DNA of 64,000 nt from Gammaproteobacteria bacterium (GCA_002708765.1 PAPD01000018.1:67794-131793), one strand, 5' to 3'. Counted from the stretch's first letter, positions 53,831 through 63,407 are shown. The notes: generated by a model from the letters alone, not told the origin. Numbers and translations are program-made.

Positions 53831-54382
53831 TTAACCTATGTTAGAAAGCTTTAAGAGGTGCTTGAGATCCCTCAACATTGGTTTCCCCGCCACTTTTAAA
53901 GGAAAGAACATAATAATATTTCCATTAGGATCTTTTAAAAAAAGTCCGGGCTTTCGTTTAGAGATTCTAGTAAGTTCCTTCATATCATAGGAATCCAGCC
54001 TCACGGAATCAGTTTCGGATGGTGGTCTTTGGGAGACAGCAAACCCCTCTCTAGAGATCACTATATTTTTTACTCTATTGGAATCTTTACCCAAACCTTT
54101 AACAACTTGGGCCGCCAGATAACGAAGCTGGTCACAATCGGGAGCACACTCCGATTGAACTAGCATCAGGGACCAAAATCCTTTAAGGCTATCATTTGAA
54201 GCCAGCTCGCCAGAAACGAGGGGAGGGTATATCAATTCGCCACGGTTAGTCGTTGAGGTTGGCATCCACTGTGGAAAATAGAAAAACACTAGATAGGCAA
54301 CGATCAATGGTCCAAAGCCAACAGTGGCCAGCATCATTAACTTTAACCTGCTTCGAACCAGCAATGGAGATATTTTAGCCAT
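53831..54382 (-). CDS. Cytochrome oxidase-associated membrane protein
   Basis: A 183-residue protein. ATG 54382 is backed by AGGAG five bases upstream. There is one N-terminal membrane segment near residues 15-38, then a periplasmic domain with a thioredoxin-like feel: C-A-P-D-C near 88-92 after M-L-V-Q-S-E, and a C-terminal F-L-K-D-P-N-G-N. Similar proteins lie between SURF1 and heme O synthase genes in Pseudomonas-type clusters and may help handle copper or thiols of the oxidase. Its function is not established. It overlaps SURF1 by 8 bases. Confidence 0.7.
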   Translation of the reverse strand: MAKISPLLVRSRLKLMMLATVGFGPLIVAYLVFFYFPQWMPTSTTNRGELIYPPLVSGELASNDSLKGFWSLMLVQSECAPDCDQLRYLAAQVVKGLGKDSNRVKNIVISREGFAVSQRPPSETDSVRLDSYDMKELTRISKRKPGLFLKDPNGNIIMFFPLKVAGKPMLRDLKHLLKLSNIG

Positions 54383-55082
54383 TTGTTCTCCTAAAAGTAA
54401 AAAAAATCCATGCGACAAAAACCGCGAGTGCCATGAGAAACCATTGAAGCGCATACCCTTGGTGTTTTTCTGGAGTCATATTGCTAACGACCCAAGATCT
54501 AGGGAGCGCACCCAGTTGATCCTCTTGCAAACGAACCACGAAAGGGAACAAACCAAGCTGGAGTTCGTTGGAAAGTATATTAATGTCAATCGATTGTACG
54601 ATTTGCGGAAAGTCGTAGTTTAGTTTTTCGATCTTACGGAGGTACGGATTTTTTGGTGCCTTGTATATATGTCCCCTAATTGAGACCATCTCATTGTGCA
54701 TCAAAGGAATATCCAAAGGCGAAGAACGGGTCCTGCCTCTCGGGATAAAACCTCTATTAATTATAAAGTTAAGTGCACTTTCGTCATGAAAAAGCTGATG
54801 AACTTCGAAACCGACTACTCCTTTATGTATCCTATTATCTAAGAGCAAAATTACTCGGTCATCAAAAGTGCCTTGGAGGATTAGGGGAGTTCCCGAAAGG
54901 ACCCTATTTTGGTCAATAAACTCGGGTCTACTCCCAATCTGAGATCTAAAATGCAAATCATTCTCCAGAAGAGCAATCTTCTCTTCTTTTCGGTCGAGCT
55001 GCCAAAACCCCAGATTGATGAAAGATATAAGACACAATAGCGAGAACAAGGTGATCTTAAAGTTATAATGAAAAGTTACCAA
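54375..55082 (-). CDS. SURF1 family cytochrome oxidase biogenesis protein
   Basis: A 235-residue protein with membrane segments near 10-28 and 210-230 and a large periplasmic domain between. The family signatures are G-F-W-Q-L-D-R-K near residues 26-33, I-N-R-G-F-I-P near 110, and the final W-F-L-M-A-L-A-V. Surf1 helps insert or supply heme A to CtaD. It lies in the oxidase cluster between the unnamed membrane protein and DUF2909, all in the minus direction except the small DUF2909 gene. Confidence 0.88.
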   Translation of the reverse strand: MVTFHYNFKITLFSLLCLISFINLGFWQLDRKEEKIALLENDLHFRSQIGSRPEFIDQNRVLSGTPLILQGTFDDRVILLLDNRIHKGVVGFEVHQLFHDESALNFIINRGFIPRGRTRSSPLDIPLMHNEMVSIRGHIYKAPKNPYLRKIEKLNYDFPQIVQSIDINILSNELQLGLFPFVVRLQEDQLGALPRSWVVSNMTPEKHQGYALQWFLMALAVFVAWIFFTFRRTNG

Positions 55083-55164
55083 TAAAACAAATCCCTAAAA
55101 AAATAATCAAATTCCAAACCTGATAAAAACATATACTATCCCAAAAACCAAAGAGGACCCGCAA

Positions 55165-55392
55165 ATGCTATTAAAATTGCTAGTTGTTTTATTGTTCTTA
55201 GCGAATCTCTTTGCCTTGGGAATTGCTCTAGTCGCACTCATGAGAGATCAGGATCGGGAAGAGGGAACAAGAACAGCAAAATTTCTTCTTGTAAGAGTAT
55301 CTCTTGCCTTGGCTCTATTAATTGTCGTTGCCTACGGTTTTTACACAGGTCAATTAGGAGTTACCGCTCCCTGGTACGGAATTTCTTCTTAG
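55165..55392 (+). CDS. Twin-transmembrane DUF2909 protein
   Basis: A 75-residue protein with two hydrophobic segments (about 3-28 and 44-66) linked by a charged loop with R-D-Q-D-R-E-E-G. This matches the small DUF2909 proteins that occur between coxC and SURF1 in gammaproteobacterial oxidase clusters. It lies on the opposite strand from its neighbours, and its stop overlaps the end of coxC by 4 bases. A structural or regulatory role in the oxidase is plausible, but unproven. Confidence 0.75.
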   Translation: MLLKLLVVLLFLANLFALGIALVALMRDQDREEGTRTAKFLLVRVSLALALLIVVAYGFYTGQLGVTAPWYGISS

Positions 55393-56291
55393 CTACCCAA
55401 AACATAAACAAAAACAAACAAACCTAACCACACAACATCAACGAAGTGCCAATACCAGGCCGCGGCCTCAAAACCAAAACAATCTGTCTTGGAAAAATGT
55501 CCTTTAAAAGATCTCAATAACATTACTATCAGCATTATCGTGCCGAGGGTCACATGTGCTCCATGAAAACCGGTAAGCATAAAGAAGGTGGTACCAAAAA
55601 TCCCAGAGGCTAGCGTTAATCCTAAATCTTGGTAAGCATGATAATATTCATACCCCTGTACAAACAGAAAAATAACACCGAGACTGATAGTAACAATTAA
55701 CCAATTTATAAGTTTTCTTCTATTTCCTTCATTAATGCCATGATGAGCAAATGTTACCGTAAAACTGGAGGTTACCAGCAGTAATGTATTTAAGAGAGGG
55801 AGCCCCCATGGGCTTATGATGTCATCAGGTCCGGCAAACCTAGAAGGATCCGGCGTATCAAGCATGGGCCAATGAGGTTGGTATTCTTGCCAAATCATAT
55901 CCGAGGGGCCTCGCTCCCCAACGCCACCAATCCAATCAACTACAAAAGCCCTCACATAGAAAAGAGCTCCAAAAAAAGCCGCAAAAAACATAACCTCTGA
56001 GAAAATAAACCAGCTCATTCCCCATACAAACGATCTATTGAGCTGGTTACTATATAATTTAGAATGATTTTCTTTAATAACCTCACGAAACCAGAAAAAA
56101 AGAGTTCCACTCATAACTAGGCCGCCCATGAAAAATACAATCTCTCCGAAACTACTTTCCTTCTCCGCAGTCATTTCGTTAAACATATTTCCAAGACCGT
56201 AAACTGTAAGGAAAATACCTAACGAAGCAAAAATAGGCAGTTTACTGTTATGAGGCACATAATACTCTTCGTAGGAATCTTCGACGGACAT
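55389..56291 (-). CDS. coxC: Cytochrome c oxidase subunit III
   Basis: Integral subunit of 300 residues with about seven membrane segments. S-E-V-M-F-F-A-A-F-F-G-A near residue 97-108 holds the conserved membrane Glu, and H-G-A-H-V-T-L-G near 243-250 and W-Y-W-H-F-V-D near 278-284 with its late Glu/Asp residues are the usual landmarks. It stabilises the proton path of the aa3/caa3 oxidase. The gap to ctaG is 23 bases; all four cox genes lie on the minus strand in the order coxB-coxA-ctaG-coxC. Confidence 0.94.
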   Translation of the reverse strand: MSVEDSYEEYYVPHNSKLPIFASLGIFLTVYGLGNMFNEMTAEKESSFGEIVFFMGGLVMSGTLFFWFREVIKENHSKLYSNQLNRSFVWGMSWFIFSEVMFFAAFFGALFYVRAFVVDWIGGVGERGPSDMIWQEYQPHWPMLDTPDPSRFAGPDDIISPWGLPLLNTLLLVTSSFTVTFAHHGINEGNRRKLINWLIVTISLGVIFLFVQGYEYYHAYQDLGLTLASGIFGTTFFMLTGFHGAHVTLGTIMLIVMLLRSFKGHFSKTDCFGFEAAAWYWHFVDVVWLGLFVFVYVLGS

Positions 56292-56314
56292 TTTTCTCTC
56301 CCAAGAACTAATTT

Positions 56315-56869
56315 TTATCTAAACGCTACCTGCGTATTTTCCGTTATGTCATAAAGAGTATATGAAAGAGTTAGGCGCCCTACATCAGACGGTATATCTC
56401 TATCAACAATAAACCTCAGAGGCATATCGAGCTCTTCTCCATTCCTAAGTTCCTGACTTTCGAAACAAAAACACTCCGTCTTATGAAGATAATCAGCAGC
56501 TTTAAACGGGGTCACACTCGGAATAGCTTTGCCAACCATCGTGGAACCAGTTTTATTACGAACAAAGAACTCTGTCTCATTGATCTGTCCTGGCTTTACT
56601 TTCATCGAACGCACTTTAGGCCGAAACTCCCAAGGCATATCCGCATTTCTATTTGTCAAAAACTGAACCGTAACAAAACGACTGTCATCAACGTCTATTT
56701 GAGACGAAGTTTGATATGCCCCCGAGGTTTTTCCATTAAAACCAGTAACTTCACATACAATATCGTAAAGAGGAACCAACAAGAAACCAAATACAAACAT
56801 CCCAACAACTACACCAACTAGCTTGCCTAAACCTCGTGTCTTCAATCCATCGTTTTCCATATCAGCCAT
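56315..56869 (-). CDS. ctaG: Cytochrome c oxidase assembly protein CtaG (Cox11)
   Basis: Copper chaperone for the CuB site of subunit I, 184 residues. One membrane segment near 15-36, then a periplasmic immunoglobulin-like domain. The copper-binding motif C-F-C-F is near 133-136. ATG 56869 lies inside the end of coxA, sharing 8 bases; longer upstream starts would run into the coxA coding region and lack family similarity. The E-F-R-P-K motif near 82 and the late D-I-P-S-D-V also fit Cox11. Confidence 0.92.
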   Translation of the reverse strand: MADMENDGLKTRGLGKLVGVVVGMFVFGFLLVPLYDIVCEVTGFNGKTSGAYQTSSQIDVDDSRFVTVQFLTNRNADMPWEFRPKVRSMKVKPGQINETEFFVRNKTGSTMVGKAIPSVTPFKAADYLHKTECFCFESQELRNGEELDMPLRFIVDRDIPSDVGRLTLSYTLYDITENTQVAFR

Positions 56870-58454
56870 GTGCTTCAGCCATGTTGGTGGGCGGCTTAGA
56901 AAACGTGTGATATGGCGCTGGAGATGGAATTGTCCACTCAAGTCCTTTGGCCCCTTCCCAAACTCTCTCGGTCGCACGCTCCCCACCCCTAATACATTTC
57001 AGTATTATAAAAAGAAACAGCAGCTGACTGAAACCAAAGAGGAAAGCTCCGCAACTGGAAACCATATTCCAATCCGCGAATTGAAGTGCATAATCAGGGA
57101 TCCTTCTAGGCATTCCCGCCAAACCTATAAAATGTTGCGGGAAAAAGGTCACATTGATTCCGATAAAAGATAGCCAGAAATGCGTCTTTCCTAAAGTCTC
57201 GTCGTACATATTCCCAGTCCATTTCGGAAGCCAATAATACACCGCAGCCATAATCGAAAAAATTGATCCGGGGACCAGCACATAGTGAAAATGTGCTACA
57301 ACAAAATAAGTATCATGGTACTGGAAATCAGCGGGAACAATCGCGAGCATTAGCCCGGAAAAACCACCAATTGTAAATAAAATCACAAAAGCCACAGCAA
57401 ACAACATTGGTGTCTCAAATGTCATCGATCCCTGCCACATAGTCGCAACCCAGTTAAAAACCTTCACACCAGTCGGAACGGCTATCACCATGGTCGCATA
57501 CATGAAGTAAAGTTCTCCAGCTAGAGGAATTCCTACCGTAAACATATGGTGAGCCCAGACAATGAATGAAAGAAAAGCTATAGAGGCAGTGGCGTAAACC
57601 ATTGAATCGTAACCGAACAGTTTTTTTCTAGCAAAAGTAGGAATGATGGCAGAAACTACACCGAAAGCAGGCAAGATCATTATGTAGACTTCAGGATGCC
57701 CGAAAAACCAGAAGACATGCTGAAATAATACTGGGTCTCCACCACCACCCGCGTTGAAAAACGCAGTCCCAAAATGTATATCCATCAACATCATAGTCAC
57801 TACGCCCGCTAAAACAGGCATTACTGCTATAAGAAGATATGCTGTGATTAGCCAAGTCCAAACAAATAAAGGCATTTGCATCAAAGTCATACCCGGCGCT
57901 CGCATATTAAGAATCGTGACTATCACATTGATAGAGCCCATTATTGAAGAAATTCCCATAAGATGGACCGCAAAAATAAAGAAGGTGACACTAGGTGGAG
58001 CATATTCAGTGGAAAGAGGCGCATAGAAGGTCCATCCATAATTTGGGGCTCCACCTTCCATTAAAAAAGTAGAAAGAAGCATTCCGAATGCAAATGGAAG
58101 AATCCAGAAGCTGTAATTATTCATTCTTGGAAGGGCCATGTCCGGAGCTCCGATCATCATCGGAACCAACCAGTTGGCTAGCCCCACAAAAGCCGGCATC
58201 ACCGCCCCAAAGACCATTATCAATCCATGCATTGTAGTAAGCTGATTAAAGAGCTCCGGCTGGACAATCTGCAACCCTGGCTGGAAAAGTTCTGCTCTAA
58301 TACCTAAAGCACATATACCTCCGATAAAAAACATCAGAAAACTGAACCACAGATACAAGGTGCCTATATCCTTGTGATTGGTCGTAAAGACCCAGCGCAA
58401 TATACCTTTGTCGGGGCCATGGTGATTATCATGCTCTTCTATAACCGCGTTCAT
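56862..58454 (-). CDS. coxA: Cytochrome c oxidase subunit I
   Basis: Catalytic subunit of the proton-pumping terminal oxidase, 530 residues with 12 membrane segments. The CuB ligands and cross-link are in W-F-F-G-H-P-E-V-Y near 247-255, further His residues are in W-A-H-H-M near 300, and H-F-H-Y near 385 binds heme a3. T-M-H-G near 72 holds the low-spin heme His. Glu in H-P-E-V, end of the D-channel, marks a type A1 pump. The coxB stop lies 10 bases before its start, so they are one operon. Confidence 0.97.
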   Translation of the reverse strand: MNAVIEEHDNHHGPDKGILRWVFTTNHKDIGTLYLWFSFLMFFIGGICALGIRAELFQPGLQIVQPELFNQLTTMHGLIMVFGAVMPAFVGLANWLVPMMIGAPDMALPRMNNYSFWILPFAFGMLLSTFLMEGGAPNYGWTFYAPLSTEYAPPSVTFFIFAVHLMGISSIMGSINVIVTILNMRAPGMTLMQMPLFVWTWLITAYLLIAVMPVLAGVVTMMLMDIHFGTAFFNAGGGGDPVLFQHVFWFFGHPEVYIMILPAFGVVSAIIPTFARKKLFGYDSMVYATASIAFLSFIVWAHHMFTVGIPLAGELYFMYATMVIAVPTGVKVFNWVATMWQGSMTFETPMLFAVAFVILFTIGGFSGLMLAIVPADFQYHDTYFVVAHFHYVLVPGSIFSIMAAVYYWLPKWTGNMYDETLGKTHFWLSFIGINVTFFPQHFIGLAGMPRRIPDYALQFADWNMVSSCGAFLFGFSQLLFLFIILKCIRGGERATERVWEGAKGLEWTIPSPAPYHTFSKPPTNMAEAHG

Positions 58455-58464
58455 GCTGCTTCTC

Positions 58465-59622
58465 CTACTGGCTAGCCATCATGGTGTTAATATCCTTGGG
58501 CTGAACCGAATCTTTCATATTATTTCCCCATGCGTTTCGTGTATAGGTCACAACCGATGCTATCTCCGCAGCATTTAATTGCTGCCCGAAGGCCTGCATC
58601 GCGGTTCCAGCTCGTCCATATAGCAATATATCAATATGAGCTTCGATAGGGCCGACCGGGATTCCAAGGCCTACGAGAGACGGGAAAGCAGGAGGAATAC
58701 CCTGACCATTGACTTGATGACAGGCCGCACAATTTCTAGCGTATACTTCTTCTCCTTTTTCCAAAAGTTCATCCATTGACCAAGATTTGCCTACTATTTC
58801 AAAAACTTTTGCGGCCTCTTCCTGTTTAGTGATAACCCAGGCATCAAAATCTTCCTGCTCCATTGCGTGCACAACTACGGGCATAAATCCGTGATCCTTC
58901 CCACAAAGCTCGGCACACTGTCCTCTGTAGATTCCCGGCTTCTCAATCACAGCCCAGCTTTCATGAACAAACCCCGGAATTGCATCTTTCTTTACAGCGA
59001 AATCGGGTACCCAAAAGGAATGGATTACATCATTAGATGTTATCAAAAACCTTATTCGCTTATTTATAGGAACTACCAGTGGATTATCAACATCTAGAAG
59101 ATAATACTCTCCCTTTCCAGCCCGATTCTGAATTTCGTCTTGAGGCGTAAGTAACGCGCTCATAAATTGAATTTCCTTGGAAGGATCTTCATTTAAATAA
59201 GTGTACTGCCATTTCCATTGATAACCCCTTACTTCTACGTCCAGTTCCGGCTCCCCAGGTTCATACATCTCTCTAAGCGTACTTGTCGCCGGGACCGCCA
59301 TTCCTAAAAGTATAACAATAGGAATAACTGTCCATGCAATTTCTAGTTTTGTACTTTCATGGAAACTCGCTGCTTTAACTCCCAATGATTTTCTATGAAT
59401 TACCATGGAGAGAATCATGGCTCCAAAAACAACTACTCCGATAGCACAACAGATATAGAATATAAGCATATGAAGATCGTAAACTTCTCTACTTATTTCT
59501 GTGACCCCTTTCCTCAGATTAAGAGCGAACCAATCCGCTGACGCAACATGAGAAAAAAGAAACGCTGGCAAAAGCCATATCTGCTTCGGCCGCTTTAATA
59601 TATTCATTTTGGGAAACTCCAT
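58465..59622 (-). CDS. coxB: Cytochrome c oxidase subunit II with fused cytochrome c domain (caa3 type)
   Basis: 385 residues: signal or first segment near 14-30, membrane segments near 50-72 and 92-112, a CuA cupredoxin domain with C-A-E-L-C-G-K-D-H-G-F-M near 236-247, then an extra C-terminal class I cytochrome c with C-A-A-C-H near 296-300 and a late Met ligand. The fused cytochrome makes it a caa3-type oxidase that can accept electrons directly from a donor such as the cytochrome c4 in this window. Start M1 or a Met five residues later are both possible. Confidence 0.94.
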   Translation of the reverse strand: MEFPKMNILKRPKQIWLLPAFLFSHVASADWFALNLRKGVTEISREVYDLHMLIFYICCAIGVVVFGAMILSMVIHRKSLGVKAASFHESTKLEIAWTVIPIVILLGMAVPATSTLREMYEPGEPELDVEVRGYQWKWQYTYLNEDPSKEIQFMSALLTPQDEIQNRAGKGEYYLLDVDNPLVVPINKRIRFLITSNDVIHSFWVPDFAVKKDAIPGFVHESWAVIEKPGIYRGQCAELCGKDHGFMPVVVHAMEQEDFDAWVITKQEEAAKVFEIVGKSWSMDELLEKGEEVYARNCAACHQVNGQGIPPAFPSLVGLGIPVGPIEAHIDILLYGRAGTAMQAFGQQLNAAEIASVVTYTRNAWGNNMKDSVQPKDINTMMASQ

Positions 59623-59772
59623 CTAATAAAGACTAATCGTCTCGCCGGAAAGAAAGACTAATTTTTTTGGGCCTAACCTGTCGTAAAAGCCCAATTATAG
59701 CAGTGATGGCGGAGTATTCTCAAACCAATACTGCTTACTTTTAGTTGGCCAATAACTTAACAAAAACCTTTT

Positions 59773-59967
59773 TTAATCAGAAATGGTCAGCTTAACTTGA
59801 GACCATTCGTCTAAAGAATCTAGCTTTTTTGAGTCACTCTTAAACTGCCGGAAATCACATCCGATACAATGCAACGATTCTTTAGCCTCATCACGCAGAA
59901 TATATAGAGCCTCCACCGCTCCGCATGATGGGCATTTGGCTCCGGAAATAAATCTTTTTTTTAACAA
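59773..59967 (-). CDS. yheV: YheV-like zinc-ribbon protein
   Basis: A 64-residue protein with two Cys pairs, C-P-S-C near 12-15 and C-I-G-C near 34-37, forming a zinc ribbon. R-F-I-S-G-A at the start and D-F-R-Q after the second pair are typical of the YheV family. It lies 30 bases downstream of prlC on the same strand, the usual gammaproteobacterial neighbour. The function of the family is unknown; it may bind nucleic acid or regulate proteolysis. Confidence 0.8.
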   Translation of the reverse strand: MLKKRFISGAKCPSCGAVEALYILRDEAKESLHCIGCDFRQFKSDSKKLDSLDEWSQVKLTISD

Positions 59968-59997
59968 TTCGCCTCAACCTAGTATATTACTTTGCTA

Positions 59998-62043
59998 TCA
60001 GCTTATTCCGTTCTGCTCAAGCAAAGCATCGATCCGAGGCTCGCGCCCCATAAATTCAAAAAACAAATCCGAAGCATCCACTGAACCCCCTCTTTCTAGA
60101 ATGGATGCGAGAAATCTTTCACCCGTCTGACGGTTAAAAACTCCGCTTTCTTGAAATTTGGAATAAGCATCCGCCGAAAGAACTTCAGCCCATTTATAAC
60201 TATAATAGCCAGCCGCATAACCTCCTGAAAAAATATGGGAAAAACTATTTTCGAAGGAGTATTTCTGTGGGGGATTAACTACGGCTACTTCTTCTCTTAC
60301 TTCCTGCATAAGCCTTTCAACTTGATTTTCCTGATCAGGATCAAACTCGACATGAAGGCGCATATCAAAGAGTGCAAATTCTAGCTGCCTAACCATCGCC
60401 ATCGCAGAATTAAAATTCCTTGCCGCAATAAGTTTTTCAAGAAGATAGTCGGGTAATGGATCTCCGCTATCAATATGCCCAGAAATAAAGGCAAGAGCTT
60501 CTTTCTCCCAGCAGTAATTCTCCATGAACTGAGAAGGTAATTCGATTGCGTCCCACGAAACTCCATTTATCCCAGAAACAGGGGCGACATCTATTTGTGT
60601 TAACATATGATGCAACCCATGACCAAACTCGTGGAACAGTGTGATTACTTCCTCATGACTTAGAAGGGCAGATTTATTTCCAACAGGGCCAGAGAAATTG
60701 CAAGTAAGAAAAGCTACTGGTAACTGTAACTTATCCGATTTCTCAGATCGACGGACCATGCACTCGGCCATCCATGCTCCACCGCGTTTATTTTCTCTTG
60801 CATACAAGTCAAGATAGAAGCCGGCGATAACCTTGCCGTTGCGGGAAATCTCAAAGGTCTGAACATCATCGTGCCACTTTGACACCGAGTAAATCTCTTT
60901 TACGTTCAGATCAAACAATCGATTAATTACTTCATACAAACCTGTCAGTACCTTTGGCACTGGAAAATATGATCGCAAAAAATCTTCAGAAATATCAAAT
61001 AAATCCTGCCGCAATTTTTCAGAATAGTATGCTACATCCCAAGGCTCCAGTTCATCCATATCATCGATTTTCTTAGCGTAATCCCGAATTGCCTTGAGTT
61101 CTCCTAAAGCCTGGGGTTTTGACTTATGAGCTAGTTCTCTTAAAAAGGAAATGATCTGCTCGGGGGATTCAGCCATTTTTTTTGATGTCGAAAGCTCAGC
61201 ATAATTCTTGAACCCTAGAATATCTGCCAGTTTTCTCCGAGCATTTAGTAACCTCGGGACAATAGCGGAATTATCGAACTCCGCTGCCCCGGGTCCGAAC
61301 TCGGTTGCCCTAGTTCCATACGCCATATAAAGCTCTTCGCGGAGTCGCCGATTATCGCAATGAACTATTACCGAACGATAACATGGCATTTCAAGAGTCA
61401 ACAAATATCCGTCTAATGCCTTATTCTCTGCAGCCTGTTTCATCAAAGCAAGTGCGTTCTCAGGAATACCAGATAACTCGGAAACATCGGAAACTTGCTT
61501 ATTCCAAGCCTGTGTGGAATCCAAAACATTGTTACTGAAATCTGTGCCAAGAATGGAAATCTCTTTCTTTAATTCTGATAATTTTTCTTTCTGGTCGACG
61601 GGAAGATCGATTCCCGACAGATGAAAATCTCTGATGGCATTTAAAACGACCTTCTGTTCTGGAATCTTAAGATGAGAAAAATAATCTCCGTTCTCGATTT
61701 GCCGATATGCAGCATAAAGATCACTATTTTGATCGATTTCTGTCTGTAAATTAGTAATTTCAACCAACCCCTCTGAATGAACTTTTCTAATTGCTTCATT
61801 ATTGGAAACCGCATTTAGATGAGACACAGGTGCCCAGAATTTGTTTAGTTCATCCTCGAGCTCTTCTCTATGCTTAACTAGATTTTCAAATGATAAGTTA
61901 TCCTCCTCTAGTCGTTCTTTTATTCCAGTACGAACCTCTTTAATAATAGTCCTAAGCGACGAAAGAACATTATCCGGGTCTATATCTTGAAAATCTGGAT
62001 AATTCACTTTAGGAAGCAAGGCTTTTTCAATTTTTCGCTCCAA
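59998..62043 (-). CDS. prlC: Oligopeptidase A
   Basis: Zinc metallopeptidase (M3 family) of 681 residues that degrades signal peptides and other short peptides in the cytoplasm. The active-site H-E-F-G-H-G-L-H-H near 469-477 has the HExxH zinc ligands, with the third Glu in W-D-A-I-E-L-P-S near 500. It starts at TTG, immediately after the TGA stop of aroE and in the same frame; AAGGA lies just before that stop. The first 20 residues match the OpdA N-end, so TTG is a credible start. Confidence 0.92.
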   Translation of the reverse strand: MERKIEKALLPKVNYPDFQDIDPDNVLSSLRTIIKEVRTGIKERLEEDNLSFENLVKHREELEDELNKFWAPVSHLNAVSNNEAIRKVHSEGLVEITNLQTEIDQNSDLYAAYRQIENGDYFSHLKIPEQKVVLNAIRDFHLSGIDLPVDQKEKLSELKKEISILGTDFSNNVLDSTQAWNKQVSDVSELSGIPENALALMKQAAENKALDGYLLTLEMPCYRSVIVHCDNRRLREELYMAYGTRATEFGPGAAEFDNSAIVPRLLNARRKLADILGFKNYAELSTSKKMAESPEQIISFLRELAHKSKPQALGELKAIRDYAKKIDDMDELEPWDVAYYSEKLRQDLFDISEDFLRSYFPVPKVLTGLYEVINRLFDLNVKEIYSVSKWHDDVQTFEISRNGKVIAGFYLDLYARENKRGGAWMAECMVRRSEKSDKLQLPVAFLTCNFSGPVGNKSALLSHEEVITLFHEFGHGLHHMLTQIDVAPVSGINGVSWDAIELPSQFMENYCWEKEALAFISGHIDSGDPLPDYLLEKLIAARNFNSAMAMVRQLEFALFDMRLHVEFDPDQENQVERLMQEVREEVAVVNPPQKYSFENSFSHIFSGGYAAGYYSYKWAEVLSADAYSKFQESGVFNRQTGERFLASILERGGSVDASDLFFEFMGREPRIDALLEQNGIS

Positions 62044-62859
62044 TCAGTTTTCCTTTCGAAGTTTCTCAATAACCGGAAGGGTTTCGGGTCTTTTTCCGAA
62101 CCAAAATGCAAAGGCCTCAGCCGCCTGTTCAACAAGCATTCCTATACCATTATAGGCTCTGCACTTTGAGTTTTCTTGACACCACCTTTGAAATGGAGTC
62201 AAGCCGTCATCGTAAACCATGTCATAACAAAACTCGACTTTGTCTAAGATTCTTTTGGGTAAATTAATTTGGCCACTAGCTATGCCTATCGACGTTCCAT
62301 TAATAAGAAAATCATAATCGTCAGCTAATTCATCCAAATCTAGCGCTTCAACCCGACCTGAAAACTTCTTCGCCAGTTTTTCTGATTTTTCTCTGGTTCG
62401 ATTATATACAGATATCCCTAAAGGATTTCTATCAACCAGACTTTTCATAACGCCACTAACTGCGCCACCAGCACCGAGGACCAAGATTTTTTTTGACGGA
62501 ATTGTTTTTGCTAGATTAACTTCTATGTCCTTAATGAGGCCGATTCCATCGGTATTCTCTCCGGTCAAGAACCCATTGTTGTCAATCAAAACTGTATTAA
62601 CCGCCTCGGCCTCGGCAGCCGAACTAGATAACCTATCGGCTAGGCTCCACGCGTCCCTCTTGCAGGGCAAGGTCACATTAAAACCATACCCTCCTTTCCT
62701 TATAAACGACCTCACTGTTTCATCAAAACCACCAAAAGGCACCAGCAGTTTCTCGTACGAAATTTCAAGTTCAACTGCCTTCGCAAAAAAATTGTGTATG
62801 ATCGGTGACCGGCTATGCGCTATAGGATTTCCCATTACAGCGAGCTTATATTTTTTCAT
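62044..62859 (-). CDS. aroE: Shikimate dehydrogenase
   Basis: NADPH-dependent reduction of 3-dehydroshikimate, 271 residues. N-V-T-L-P-C-K near 61-67 holds the catalytic Lys, N-T-D-G near 101 has the catalytic Asp, and the Rossmann loop is V-L-G-A-G-G-A-V near 128. Y-N-R-T near 151 discriminates NADP. The start overlaps the tsaC stop by 4 bases (ATGA) and its TGA is followed at once by the TTG of prlC, so three genes are tightly coupled. Confidence 0.94.
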   Translation of the reverse strand: MKKYKLAVMGNPIAHSRSPIIHNFFAKAVELEISYEKLLVPFGGFDETVRSFIRKGGYGFNVTLPCKRDAWSLADRLSSSAAEAEAVNTVLIDNNGFLTGENTDGIGLIKDIEVNLAKTIPSKKILVLGAGGAVSGVMKSLVDRNPLGISVYNRTREKSEKLAKKFSGRVEALDLDELADDYDFLINGTSIGIASGQINLPKRILDKVEFCYDMVYDDGLTPFQRWCQENSKCRAYNGIGMLVEQAAEAFAFWFGKRPETLPVIEKLRKEN

Positions 62860-63407
62860 CTAAATACCTCACCGGTAATTATATGCCGTATCTCGGTTGG
62901 TTTTTCCAAACCACCCAGGCTCCCTTCTAACACGTAATCAATTTCGTCTTCGAAATAAACTAGGAAATCCTCTGCAGATTTTACAGGGGGGAACCCGGTA
63001 ATATTTGCCGATGTCGAGACCAACGGGCCTACTTGGTCACAAAGACTTTTCACTTCGGGATGCGCGCTAACCCTCAGACCCAGAGTTTCATTAGCACCAA
63101 CAATCCACTCCGGAGCGACACCATTGTCGGGAACCAAAAAACTCACTGGACCAGGCCATATTTTATCTAATTGAGCTAAGTTATTTTCTTCTAGTCCTTC
63201 AAGAAAGGGAAAAAATTGATCGATTTCTGAAGCCACGAGCAATAAACCTTTGTCTTTAGTTCTTTTCTTTAATCGAAGCAATCGTTCAACTGCCTTCTCG
63301 GAAAACGGATTACAACCTAAGCCCCAAACTCCTTCAGTAGGATAGCCAATTATTCCGTCATCACGAACCACATTGGCTGCTAACTCTATTTTTTCTTCTC
63401 TTTCCAA
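62856..63407 (-). CDS. tsaC: Threonylcarbamoyl-AMP synthase (TsaC/YrdC)
   Basis: Makes threonylcarbamoyl-AMP for the t6A37 tRNA modification. 183 residues, standard YrdC-only length. G-Y-P-T-E-G-V-W-G-L near residues 21-30, L-K-K-R-T-K-D-K-G near 47-55 (the basic nucleotide pocket) and V-S-T-S-A-N near 133-138 are present. The start is divergent from def with 170 bases between. In many relatives dprA and a LysM gene separate tsaC from def; here they do not. Confidence 0.93.
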   Translation of the reverse strand: MEREEKIELAANVVRDDGIIGYPTEGVWGLGCNPFSEKAVERLLRLKKRTKDKGLLLVASEIDQFFPFLEGLEENNLAQLDKIWPGPVSFLVPDNGVAPEWIVGANETLGLRVSAHPEVKSLCDQVGPLVSTSANITGFPPVKSAEDFLVYFEDEIDYVLEGSLGGLEKPTEIRHIITGEVFR

